The translations under genes and the position numbers were made by a program. The notes under the pieces were generated by a model, which worked only from the letters and a program-made list of their open reading frames with translations, ran no database searches and was not told where the DNA came from. From Bolinopsis microptera (lineage: Eukaryota > Ctenophora > Tentaculata > Lobata > Bolinopsidae), in assembly GCF_026151205.1 (NCBI RefSeq), contig NC_087077.1, positions 14,420,983 through 14,484,982 on the forward strand: a stretch of DNA of 64,000 nucleotides. Direction: 5' to 3'. Of this stretch, positions 1 to 9,513 are shown piece by piece (within the stretch, counting starts at the first letter, position 1; every line of letters begins with the position of its first letter).

Positions 1-139
1 TGGAAAGTATGTAAATTAGATTCATTTTAACTTGGTTATTTAGGCCAATAGATTTAAGATAATTTTTAAACTTTAGTAGATATATTTTTGATGATGTGTG
101 ATGATGTTTGTGTCATCATATTTTGATTTGATTTGAAGA
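1..139. other. AT-rich flank of the first LINE
   Basis: No gene is visible. The stretch is AT-rich with short ATGATGTG-like repeats around 90-120. Homology to the LINE copies further on begins at about 140. Confidence 0.5.
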
Positions 140-141
140 TA

Positions 142-719
142 AGAGATGGGAGTTCCACAAGATGGGAATCGACATGAGCTCGGCCTTCGATACCATCAAG
201 AGATCAGTTATCCTGGAACTTTTGGCTGATGCTGGTTGTTGTGAGGATGACAATCGTTTGGCGAGATACTTGCTCTCCAACACCAAATTGAGGAAAAAAA
301 ATCAACAACACCATTTCCTTAGAGTTTGAAACATCCGAGGGTTCGTTTCAAGGTGATGCTGCATCTGGTGCATTCTTCACACTGTACTTTGCTGGAGCTT
401 TGTTCCACTTCCGTGCAGTAGTGATGACCATTCGGCCTAACCCACCGTTCAACCCCGAGACCCTCATGCCTATTGAATGGGAATACGCCGACGATGGCGA
501 TTTTGCAGATGAGGAAACTCTTAGAGAAATGGTGCCCATTATATGTAAGGAGATCCTTGAAGAATGGAACCTGTTTGTTAACGAGGACAAAACAGAACAT
601 GTCCACTTCTACATTGCAGATAAGGACGAAGTAGACGCCAAGGGTGAACCCGTGAAGAACAGAGAGCCCTGGCGCAACACTATTTCTCTTGGATCCAAGC
701 TCTGCAGTAAGGCTGATAT
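142..719 (+). pseudogene. LINE reverse transcriptase, N-terminal fragment (broken)
   Basis: Translation shows reverse transcriptase motif A (IDMSSAFDTIKR), motif B (QGDAASGAFFTLYF), motif C (EYADDGDF, the YADD catalytic box) and the following VNEDKTEH segment. The reading frame shifts once near 315, where an extra C separates motif A from motif B; copies at 23,690 and 45,740 help locate it. The frame is then open until the nested insertion cuts the codon for Ile in KADI. In the intact family it continues into SRRCILAY. The element is dead: frameshift, insertion and a downstream nonsense codon. The family would copy its own RNA at a nicked chromosomal target. Clade is not assigned; length and single EN-RT ORF resemble RTE-type elements. 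Confidence 0.85.
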
Positions 720-2168
720 ATCAGTGTACAATCAATCAGTGTACAATCAATCTTTTCGCTTGTGAGTTGATATCAGTTGTCTCTTATCAGTAAATAGGTA
801 ATTGCACTGCCTTTTACTGTGCAGCTTTGCTATACACGAAGTATACACAATATGGAATTTTCGGTCAGTACACTTCACGAACTGGAGAAACAGATTGAGG
901 ACTTATCAGACTCGGTTTTAGCGAATCTTAATTGCAGGAAACTAGAGGACCTCACTCATGACTTGTTCAAGCCAAAAGGCGTTACAAAGGATGTAATAAC
1001 CGAAATAGTTTTGAAGATGGGGTCTATGATATGTAAATCGAGAAATGTTTTGAGATCAGCAGCAGAGACGCTTGACCAACAGAAATCAGAACAGATAAAA
1101 ACTCAGAACGAGCTCATCCAATGCAAATCTGGTAAACTAGCTTCAGTGAAGGAGACAGTGAAAACAGAAATGAAACTGTTTACAGATGTTGTGAAGAATA
1201 ACAGCGTAGCTTCTGATATCTCTCCAGCTAAAATCAAAATGGCTGTGAAATCAGCGATTACAATGAAACTAATAAATCAAGAAGATGATCGGTCGAAAAA
1301 CTTTATCATCTTCGGGGCCCCAGAACAGCTCGAATGTGAAGAGCAAGAAATGAACGAACGGGATCTCGTGGGTGATATTTGGGGTTTTATGAAGTTCATT
1401 GGAAGGCCGACTATAACAAACATTGAGAGAGTGGGAGTAAAGAAGTCTGACAGCCCTCGATCACGGCCGATAAAAGTTACTTTGCGAGATTCTGAAATTG
1501 TACGTGAATTTCTGAGCAGAGCAAAAGTCTTGAAATCGGTTGATGTGGCAGACTACAATTTCAACTACAACAAACTCTACTTATCTCCAGACAGGTCGCA
1601 GGATGAGCGAATCTCTCGCCAAAAGCTCGTACAGGAAATGAAAGAGGGAATCAAGAAGGACCCGAGCAAGAAATATTACATTAAAAACAACAAAGTTTGT
1701 GTCGCTGAGTGACTAATTATTTGAGAAAGTCAAGCATTTGTGTATGTGTGTGACGTTAATTTCATGGAGTTAAAACTTTTTGTATAACTGAGAACAGAGG
1801 TTAGAGGAACTACTGATAAGAGTATGATTAGACTGTGTTGCGTTATCAGTTGACTTTTTGCATCACTCTTCTAGATTATACGTAATAGGGTAACTTAGTT
1901 ATAGAATAGGATTTTAGTTGTTGCAAGCATTGCACTAAGGTTTTAAGTTAGGTAAGTAGGCCACGAACTGTTGAGCAAACTGGGCTGGAAGCCCAAGCAA
2001 TATGCAGTTCTGGTCTTGAGGCTATTTTACAATGTTTTATAACATGTGCTTGCAACTAGATCTTGAATGTCGCGTGCCCCACGGGGATTTGATTTATTCA
2101 TACAATTTATTATATATTGGTTCCAAAGCCCTTATGGGTACCAGCAAAAACTGGTTTTCAAACAAAAA
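720..2168 (+). mobile_element. ORF1-only LINE-derived insertion nested in the LINE
   Basis: Comparison with the empty site in the two full-length LINE copies (GGCTGATATCTCTCGCC) defines the insertion. The left side reads GGCTGATAT then new sequence; the right side resumes at TCTCGCCGATGC after an A-rich end (CAAACAAAAA). No clear target duplication is seen, and one C of the target appears lost. The 5' end has a 15-bp unit (ATCAGTGTACAATCA) twice in tandem. The insert contains one intact ORF for a LINE ORF1-like protein and 450 bp of trailing sequence, but no endonuclease or reverse transcriptase. It resembles the half-LINE (HAL1) arrangement known in mammals, as an analogy only. Confidence 0.75.
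852..1712 (+). CDS. LINE ORF1-like RNA-binding protein, intact 286 aa
   Basis: The ORF opens at 819, but the ATG at 852 is preferred because it has A at -3 and G at +4, giving 286 residues. Residues 1-140 are charged and heptad-like (LHELEKQIEDLSDSVL near the start), likely a coiled coil. Residues 151-159 (FIIFGAPEQ), 205-214 (RPIKVTLRDS) and 242-253 (LYLSPDRSQDER) follow the pattern of the RNA-binding domain of ORF1 proteins from many invertebrate LINEs, where they bind the element's RNA in a ribonucleoprotein. It stands alone, without an EN-RT ORF, inside another LINE. It is fully open, unlike its surroundings, so the insertion is either young or conserved. No promoter is evident. It could also be a host gene domesticated from a LINE, but its nested position argues for a mobile copy. 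Confidence 0.8.
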   Translation: MEFSVSTLHELEKQIEDLSDSVLANLNCRKLEDLTHDLFKPKGVTKDVITEIVLKMGSMICKSRNVLRSAAETLDQQKSEQIKTQNELIQCKSGKLASVKETVKTEMKLFTDVVKNNSVASDISPAKIKMAVKSAITMKLINQEDDRSKNFIIFGAPEQLECEEQEMNERDLVGDIWGFMKFIGRPTITNIERVGVKKSDSPRSRPIKVTLRDSEIVREFLSRAKVLKSVDVADYNFNYNKLYLSPDRSQDERISRQKLVQEMKEGIKKDPSKKYYIKNNKVCVAE

Positions 2169-2708
2169 TCTCGCCGATGCATCCTTGCTTAAGTTGCCTT
2201 TGAGAAATACAGCAAGGTATGGGCAGAGAAATCCCGCATTTCTCTTCCTGTAAAAATCAAGCTGTATGAAGCATTTGTTACCCCTGTTTTATTGTACAAC
2301 TGTAACAGCTGGGCAGCTCCACAGAACATTATCAATAAAGTTGATGTATGTCAACGCAAACATCTAAGACGTATCATCAACATGACCTATCCCCGCATCA
2401 TCAGCAACAAGGACTTGTATGCTTGTTGCAATGTAACTCCACTTTCAGAGAGAGTTCATAAATCCCGCTGGAAAATGTTTGGGCACGTTCTTCGTAGCGA
2501 CTGCAACTCACCACCACAACTAGCTCTAAATTTTGCTGTTGATAGTATGTCAAATATGAGGGGTAGGATTGGTAGACATCCATGTAATATTTTAAAAACT
2601 ATTTTAGACGATTTGAATAAAAGAAATATTTATTTGAATAATAGTGACGACTTGACAGACTTAAGGTATTTAGCCTCGAACCGCCAATTGTGGAGAAATT
2701 TATTTTGA
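2169..2708 (+). pseudogene. LINE ORF2 C-terminal part (nonsense mutation)
   Basis: The frame continues the reverse transcriptase after the nested insertion: SRRCILA, a stop (TAA at 2,190-2,192 where other copies have TAC for Tyr), then VAFEKYSKVWAEK, KLYEAFVTPVLLYNCNSW (the thumb and post-RT segment), RKHLRRIINMTYP, KSRWKMFGHVLRSD and a natural TGA at 2,706. The HLRRI and RWKMFGHVLR patterns are typical of the region C-terminal to the RT domain in many invertebrate LINEs. About 180 residues are visible. The nonsense codon plus the upstream insertion and frameshift make this copy inactive. Confidence 0.85.
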
Positions 2709-2902
2709 ATTTGTTTAGTTCGATAATTTCAGTTTTAAGTTCAATTTTTTGCATAATTTTTGATTTTGATAATTTCAGTTTTAAGTTCCATTTTTTGCAT
2801 TTATAGTAAGTTTTTAGTTCTGCAAGTCTTTTAAGTAGACTTATCAGGTCTTTAGGATGTTCTTAGTAACTACTTTGGATTTGTGTAAAGTTTGATAATA
2901 AT

Positions 2903-3771
2903 AAATCAAGCGTTACATTTCAGCCATGCAAAATTACAACGATATATTTTGATATACTAATTGATAAATGGTGCTGCAATATAAGTTGCTTAATGTGTGG
3001 CCGGATGACAACTATCTAAAAAAAGAAAGAAAAGAATTCGGCTGAACCAACACATAGCAAGACTCAAGAGCCACATTAACGTTTGGGCCGTCTACCAAAT
3101 TTGAATGACAAACATTAACAAGAAATCAAACATATCATATTTATAATTATAAGTATATTGATCATTACAATTCTGTCACAACGAACTGAGAGCAAGAAAA
3201 TTAAGGGAGACAAGCAGACAGGAAATCGGACGGACAGAATTATAACCAACAAAAAACACATTTCTTGGAAGCTAATCTGGCCAGACTGTATCGGCAGCCC
3301 AGAGGTACTTTATCAGTTTGGCCTTAAAAGTAGAAATCCGCTCTGACTGCCGGATACATACTGGTAGACTATTCCATTTCAGCATAGATCTATGAAAGAA
3401 GCTATTTCGGAAGGCATCCGAGCAGGGCACAGTAGTACTCATGTACGTTGAGTACTACTGTAAGATATTTTCTTTGCTCATAAGCTTAATGAACCCTCAA
3501 ACTTCCCTAAAAAACTGTAGATATTTCCTCTAGTACAGTGTGTGCATCACCTGTGATTGGTCTAGAAGAAGAATCAGCAATAGTCAAAATTTACTTTAAT
3601 ATCTTGTGATTTGTACTGTGCTAAAATATTGTAGCCAACCCTGACCAATGTTGTAAACACTGATTGGTGCAGTCTTCTCCGTTCCATCTTTTAAAAGGAC
3701 CTTAACAAGACAATCTTTAACATAAGCATAGCAAGATGACTTAGTTGGAAGATCAAGACATGTGTATAGTA
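2903..3771. other. Spacer and likely 5' leader/promoter region of AMPK alpha
   Basis: No coding region is supported. The block at 2,903-3,500 is AT-rich and low in open frames. The 250 bases before the AMPK start codon are also AT-rich; no TATA box or initiator can be assigned with confidence. An upstream non-coding exon cannot be excluded. Confidence 0.4.
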
Positions 3772-5126
<1,355 letters not shown>

Positions 5127-5137
5127 GAACGTAAATA

Positions 5138-5235
5138 ATGGACAATATACGACGGACCCATACCAAGGACCCGAGTGCGCATTGATTTTCCGGATCCGTT
5201 TTACCGAAGGCTTATCCACCAGTTACCCATGCGCA
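5138..5235 (+). CDS. Candidate first exon at the unit start (copy 1)
   Basis: An ATG lies about 11 bases inside the unit. Taking the three copies together the frame reads MDNIPDDNTKDPSAALDFSG and about 14 more residues, then meets CAT followed by GTATAG, a possible donor; without splicing it stops within a codon or two. The composition (acidic, Pro/Ser-rich, no hydrophobic core) would suit an unstructured N-terminus. In copy 1 the frame is shifted by indels. No family is recognised, and this could be chance. Confidence 0.3.
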
Positions 5236-5321
5236 TGTATAGTCCTGATAATATTTGTTTATCCTAGCAACATTCTGTAAGTTGGAGTGTCGTCTTATAG
5301 TGGCGTTATGCATGCTACTTG

Positions 5322-6776
5322 ATTCACGATGTCATCCATGCATCTCCGGCGAGGCCCAGTGGTGCATTTCGCGATCTACAGCAGGGCATCGCGCTATCAA
5401 ACATGAACGGCTTGAGCGACGCTGCCGCCCAGTAACGAAAGGTGTAATTGAAAAAAATTTTAAATAAAAAAAAGTAAATTAAAAACAACAAATACATAAT
5501 GTTAGATGATTTTCTGATCAAAATCGAAAAATTTTGTTTGACACAATTTTGAATGCAATTGACAATATTAATTTAATTTTAGCTTGGTCACGCCTAAACA
5601 GATGATACTTACCTAAATTTCGTCGAGGTACGACTAGCGTGCGTGCTTTTTTTCAATATTGACCTAGACCTGAGGCTGGTAGGCAAATGGAACGAAGTAG
5701 AACGTGCCGGTCAGTCCATATTAAGATCATTAACAACGAGAACGAATTATTTGTAGCGCGATGCGTACACTACTGGGCCACGCCGCGCACCTCAATGAGC
5801 TCTCACGGCGAGATGCGCTACTGGTGCACGCCGAGCTGAGATGAATCCATTACAACATCGTCAGTTTAAAATAATTATGTTTACAATCTTTATGGTAGCA
5901 TGTTGTAGCGCGATGGCAACACTGTTGCCGCGCCGCGCAATCAAATAATTCTTCTCGCCGATCTCGGTAGATCGGCAGCTATCACCACTGGGCCTCGCCG
6001 CGCTGCAAAGATTGGACATCGTGAATCAACTCGAGCCTGTCATTCGATTCAATTCCGCACCAAAATCCATTTATGATTATGAACATAATATAATAACTTG
6101 GGGTCCCCAGGTAAGCTACCTGCTCAATAAAATGTTACCTCCAATCAATAAATTAGAAGTGCTGGGAGAGCTACATATAGTCCACTACTATTCAATATTA
6201 GCCCCCCTTACCTGGGGATCGGACCCCAGGCTATTATGTTCATAATAAAAATTCATGTTCGCGGAATGACAGCTGAGCGCCGCCCAGTAACAATAACAGT
6301 AACCTACGTATGAATATCGAGTCTGCAAATGTCAAACGTTGTTTTTGTAATTATACAAACAAACACTAGAACGGCAACTTTGGTTAAAAAAAAAAATCGA
6401 ATAAAACTTTGCTACAAACTGGAAAATTGAAAATATCAAACTATTTTTGGTTTTTCTTGGTTCAATTAATTAAAATCATTGTAAACAATTTTTATTTTAT
6501 GGAAAATCTCAATTTATAAATTCAAGAATACAGGGTCATAAAACCCAAACTGTAATTACAAAAATCTCCTTTATCCTTTGAAATAGTTACTGAATATTTA
6601 CACTACATACAATTAGTGCGATGCTGAATGCACTACTGTTAGTAAACCCAATTTTTTTTACTGTACTGGCCCGACGCATCAAAGAATATTTCTCGCACCC
6701 ACAAGAATGCGTCAGTAGATCGCAAGAGCACCAACTGGGCCTTGCTGAGCTGCCGAAGGATGACATCGTGAATCAA
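5322..6776. repeat. Cluster of dispersed GC-rich repeats, one inverted and three direct (copy 1)
   Basis: A motif of about 120 bp with GTAGCGCGATGCACTACTG, GCCGCGCCGCGCATCAA, CACCACTGGGCCTCGCCGAG and TTGACATCGTGAATCAA occurs on + at about 5,752-5,852 (partial), 5,906-6,031 and 6,617-6,776, and on - at about 5,322-5,450. It is far more GC-rich than the surroundings. The same four positions recur in copies 2 and 3. I see no B-box or A-box arrangement that would prove a tRNA-derived SINE; a MITE or other small element is possible. Confidence 0.7.
6076..6247. mobile_element. MITE of about 175 bp with long terminal inverted repeats (copy 1)
   Basis: The left end (TATGAACATAATA then CTTGGGGTCCCCAGGTAAG) is the reverse complement of the right end (CTTACCTGGGGATCGGACCC then TATTATGTTCATAATA). 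The arms are about 36 bp around a core of about 100 bp with no ORF. It lies between two of the GC-rich repeats. Superfamily is not assigned, because the ends do not show a diagnostic motif and duplications are unclear. Confidence 0.65.
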
Positions 6777-6949
6777 TACATACAAGACACGAAAAGAAGA
6801 ATGAAAAAACTATCAATAGTCTCGCAATATGAAATAAGATCATTTGATCCCTTGTGGCCAGGACCAATCTGCACCAGAACCACAATAAAGCGGATATCAG
6901 TCAAAATATCGGCAAAAGAGGCAAACAGCTTGCTAATTGTATCACGAGT

Positions 6950-7040
6950 TGGTGACCCCCATTTTTATTATCTGTCGCTTCGCACTATAGTGAACCCCTG
7001 TAGAGTTTTCGACGAACAGGGGGACCGAGATCTCCTTCCA
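6950..7040. repeat. Shared hairpin motif (GTGACCCCCAC...TACAGGGG), proximal occurrence
   Basis: GTGACCCCCA, CACTATAGTG and CCCTGTAGAGTTTTCGACGA followed by a complementary TACAGGG-type arm form a stretch of about 80 bp with a small stem-loop. It recurs in the same unit at about 26,590-26,655 and in the other copies (about 29,028-29,100, 48,575-48,650 and 50,945-51,010). Confidence 0.55.
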
Positions 7041-7146
7041 AATAAAAAATCATTTGTTTATTATACATTTACTCTAGTATAACATTTTATTCTAGTACTT
7101 GAAGTGTAGTAATTGTTTAAATCTTATTTGATTACCAAATTATAAA

Positions 7147-7575
7147 TGACTATATTCACCACTTTCCTACCTGTCCAAACCAACTCATTCTCCAGTAAAG
7201 ACCAACACCAGATGAAGCCCGTCTGACGTAGCAGCTGATTGGCCTGTATGCACCATTCGAAAGAACATTATTTGACAGTCAGGGTCACCATCCTAATTGC
7301 GACTCCAAATATAACATTTAAGCCACTGATAAAATCTCTACAGTGCCGCATGAAGAAAAGAAAAAGATCAATATGACAGAGAGTACTTCAGTCCAGAGAA
7401 AAAGGGTCCTTGTCCACAAGTCTTTACCAACATCCGGAGGTATGGGCCCACTCTGCACTGTGTTTGTAGATCGTATTTCCTGAAAGGATTGCTCACCGGT
7501 CCGTATTGCTGATTTAGTTCAGGAAAAGCCAGCGGATGGCTAGCGGGCCGCCTAAACGGAGAATGCACTAAAATG
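7147..7575 (+). pseudogene. Fragment of a retroelement C-terminal domain (copy 1)
   Basis: Comparing copies, the translation shows FERTFFDIRV, then a KPLDKL..HEER segment, KGSFVPTSL and a GMGPLCTVFVDRISERIAHR segment. This order (FFDIRV, charged helix with E..K, FTPLVFS-like strand, GxMGxE/C..F..R) matches, from memory of family patterns, a domain at the C-terminus of many uncharacterised retroelement proteins in invertebrates. No reverse transcriptase precedes it here. The reading frame is broken by indels in all copies, and TAG/TGA codons follow. Treated as a relic; it ends at the CCGCTAG cluster. Confidence 0.55.
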
Positions 7576-7715
7576 CAGCATTCAACCTAGTCGAATGGCT
7601 ACGGAGTATGCGGACGCCGCGCTCAAACTAGCGGAGAATAGTTACTAGCCTTCCCATTAACACACCCGCTAGTTTCCTCCGCTAGCTATCCGATAGTGCC
7701 GCTAGGTCCGCTAGC
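7525..7715. repeat. Cluster of GCTAGCGG / CCGCTAG motifs in both orientations (copy 1)
   Basis: Within about 190 bases, GATGGCTAGCGG, GAATGGCTA(G)CGGAGTA and ACTAGCGGAGAATAG on the left are mirrored by CCGCTAG, TCCGCTAGCTATCCG, GCCGCTAGG and TCCGCTAGC on the right. The two halves can fold back. The same layout is at about 29,600-29,795 and 51,505-51,690. No known site is assigned. Confidence 0.6.
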
Positions 7716-8023
7716 ATTTCTTTAACTAAAACTGCAAATCGGCTATATAACGGACCCGTGAGCGACCACAATAAAAGCTAAGAGCCTGGTCAAAAATACA
7801 ATCAGAACACGATTCAGGTTGAACTGCTACGAACACACTATAGCACTCAGGGGAATTCAGAGGAAGACAAAAAGCCCAGCCCCTTGACTGGATGACGTAT
7901 CCTTCATCTCATTCCTCAGAAGACGAGCTTTGAGGTCTCCTTAAGTTTGTTTATATTAAATGTTTATAGATAATTTAATGTAGCGTTTGTAATGTGTATA
8001 GATTTACGGACGAGAATGATCCA
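7716..8023. other. Spacer without recognised gene
   Basis: Weakly open frames only; nothing conserved in reading frame between copies. Confidence 0.35.
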
Positions 8024-8136
8024 GGGGGGTCTCCCAACCCACCGCCTCGGCGGGTAGTTTGAACACCCGTCACAAGTAGAGCCACTTGGTCTACTTCTGT
8101 GAGGTGTATCAGCTACAATGTTGGGGGTCCCCCCCT
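8024..8136. repeat. GC-rich foldback hairpin next to a T-run (copy 1)
   Basis: GGGGGGTCTCCCAACCCA at the left pairs with the TGGGTTGGGGGTCCCCCC-type right end; inner segments TTGATACACC/GGTGTATCA and AGTAGA/TCTACT (seen best across copies) extend the stem. A run of 16 to 18 T follows. The large inverted repeat starts about 30 bases downstream. Confidence 0.7.
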
Positions 8137-8165
8137 TTTTTTTTTTTTTTTTCTATTCGAATTCG

Positions 8166-8866
8166 AAATTTATCTCAAAATCGACTTTGTTAAGTTTTCT
8201 GATAGAGGGGAAGTAATATCTATCAAAAGCTTTTAATTCCGATAAGAAAAATAATGTTCCTCTAGCAGAAATTATTGCTGGGCAAGATCATCGGTTTGTA
8301 ATTGGTATTGCGCGAGCGATTTTTGATCGCATGCCCTGAAAATTCGAGTCTAAAATCTATTCTTCTCCTACATGTTTTGAGCAATCATCCTGAAACATTC
8401 AGGATATGTTCAGGGATCATTTTAGAAGAGATAAGCCGAGTAGAATTTTGAGATAGGCCCCTTTAAAATTTTTTTATTCGATCTTGAAAATCGTGACCTC
8501 GAAAAATCACAAAAGACAAGGTCCAAGATTTTCTAAATCGAATAAAAAATTTTAAAGGCCTATCTCAAAATTCTGCCCAGCTCATCTCTTCTAAATGATC
8601 CCTAGAACATATCATGAAAGTTTTCAGGGTGATTGCTCCGAAAAATGTAAGGAGAAGATAAGATTTTTAGACTCGATTTCAGGCATCATCAAAAATCGCT
8701 TGCGCAAACACAATTACACACGCAGCATGTGCTTATAACCGCTGAACTTTGACAGCAATAATTTCGGCTAGAAACGATTTTTTTTTCACGGATAAAAGCA
8801 TCTGACTAAAGGATATTACCCCCTCTATCAGAAACAACTAAAAAGGCGATTTTTGAGAAAAATTTC
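8166..8866. repeat. 0.7-kb near-perfect inverted repeat (copy 1)
   Basis: The left arm 8,166-8,498 is the reverse complement of the right arm 8,520-8,866, separated by a loop of about 21 bases. Examples: CTGATAGAGGGG versus CCCCTCTATCAG at the outer ends, GAGTCTAAAATCTATTCTTC versus its complement around 8,650, and TTTTTATTCGAT versus ATCGAATAAAAA at the centre. There is no ORF. Such a structure suits a foldback-type element or a hairpin-RNA source; a transcript through it would be a long double-stranded RNA. Confidence 0.85.
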
Positions 8867-9350
8867 ATGAAGATCCCCCTGCCCCTTAAACACCTCTGTG
8901 TTTAAATACCACTCATGAATGTTTGGATATTTATCCACATTTTATTTTAGGGAACACTCTAAAACCATCGAAAACATAAGAACCATCCCCCCAGCCCTCA
9001 GAAAAATTCCTTTTTGAACCCCTACCATATGAAATTGATAAAAATGTGACAAAAGTGGTTAAATTATGTCCCTTGATTCTCCACCGTATATCTTAAATCT
9101 TGTCCTGGCCCTCATATTATTCTGATTAAATATAAAGATAGACACTTTCTTAGAACAATGAAGTAATGACATCTGGGCTAGATCTCTTCAAAGATTAATA
9201 CTGCTTTCACTATTACCTTAACAGCATTATTTTTTGTCAGATATGTTTATATAGGTACATTCATTGGAAAACACTGATGTAGATTTTAATTTCAAATTCT
9301 TGACTGATGTGGTATTTTCTATGTGTGTTCCCCTTTTCTTTGCCCCACAG
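8867..9350. other. Spacer or intron before a candidate terminal exon
   Basis: AT-rich with no conserved frame. It ends in a pyrimidine tract and CCCCACAG, a good 3' splice site. Confidence 0.4.
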
Positions 9351-9513
9351 TTGTCTCACTGGTAACCAAGTTGGAACAGAATGCAGTAAACCTGCAGCTT
9401 CAATTTGCCACTAGCTCCTCTGACTTCACAACATGCCTTGGGAAGAACACCTAACCAGTCCGCGCATTTGTGTCACTTGTTTTCAAGATGTTAGTACCTA
9501 TTTATTTAAGTAG
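9351..9513 (+). CDS. Candidate terminal exon, unknown protein (copy 1)
   Basis: After CCCCACAG the three copies together support an open frame beginning LFSLVTKLEQNAVNGSFNLP, continuing with QPPLTSQHALGRTPNQSAFV and ending about 15 residues later at TAG (9,511). Single-copy frames are broken by indels, but the Pro/Gln/Ser-rich stretch stays in one frame in the consensus. No family is recognised. The 5' exons of this gene were not found; the frame could belong to the gene whose candidate first exon starts the unit. Confidence 0.45.

Larger units (their letters stand above)
140..2902 (+). mobile_element. 5'-truncated LINE copy with nested insertion
   Basis: This is the 3' half of the same LINE family that is complete at 21,557-24,865 and 43,578-46,873. 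Homology starts inside the reverse transcriptase just before motif A and runs to the shared 3' end (GTAAAGTTTGATAATAA), after which the flanks differ completely. It is therefore an independent 5'-truncated insertion, the usual product of target-primed reverse transcription. A 1.45-kb element sits inside it (720-2,168). I found no convincing target-site duplication. It lies about 0.9 kb upstream of the AMPK start codon, in the same orientation. Confidence 0.85.

Noticed and set aside
8166-8866. Inverted repeat as a missed-adapter (SMRTbell) artefact
   Set aside because: The same structure with the same loop occurs in all three copies and is bounded by direct sequence; a missed adapter would mirror the whole read.
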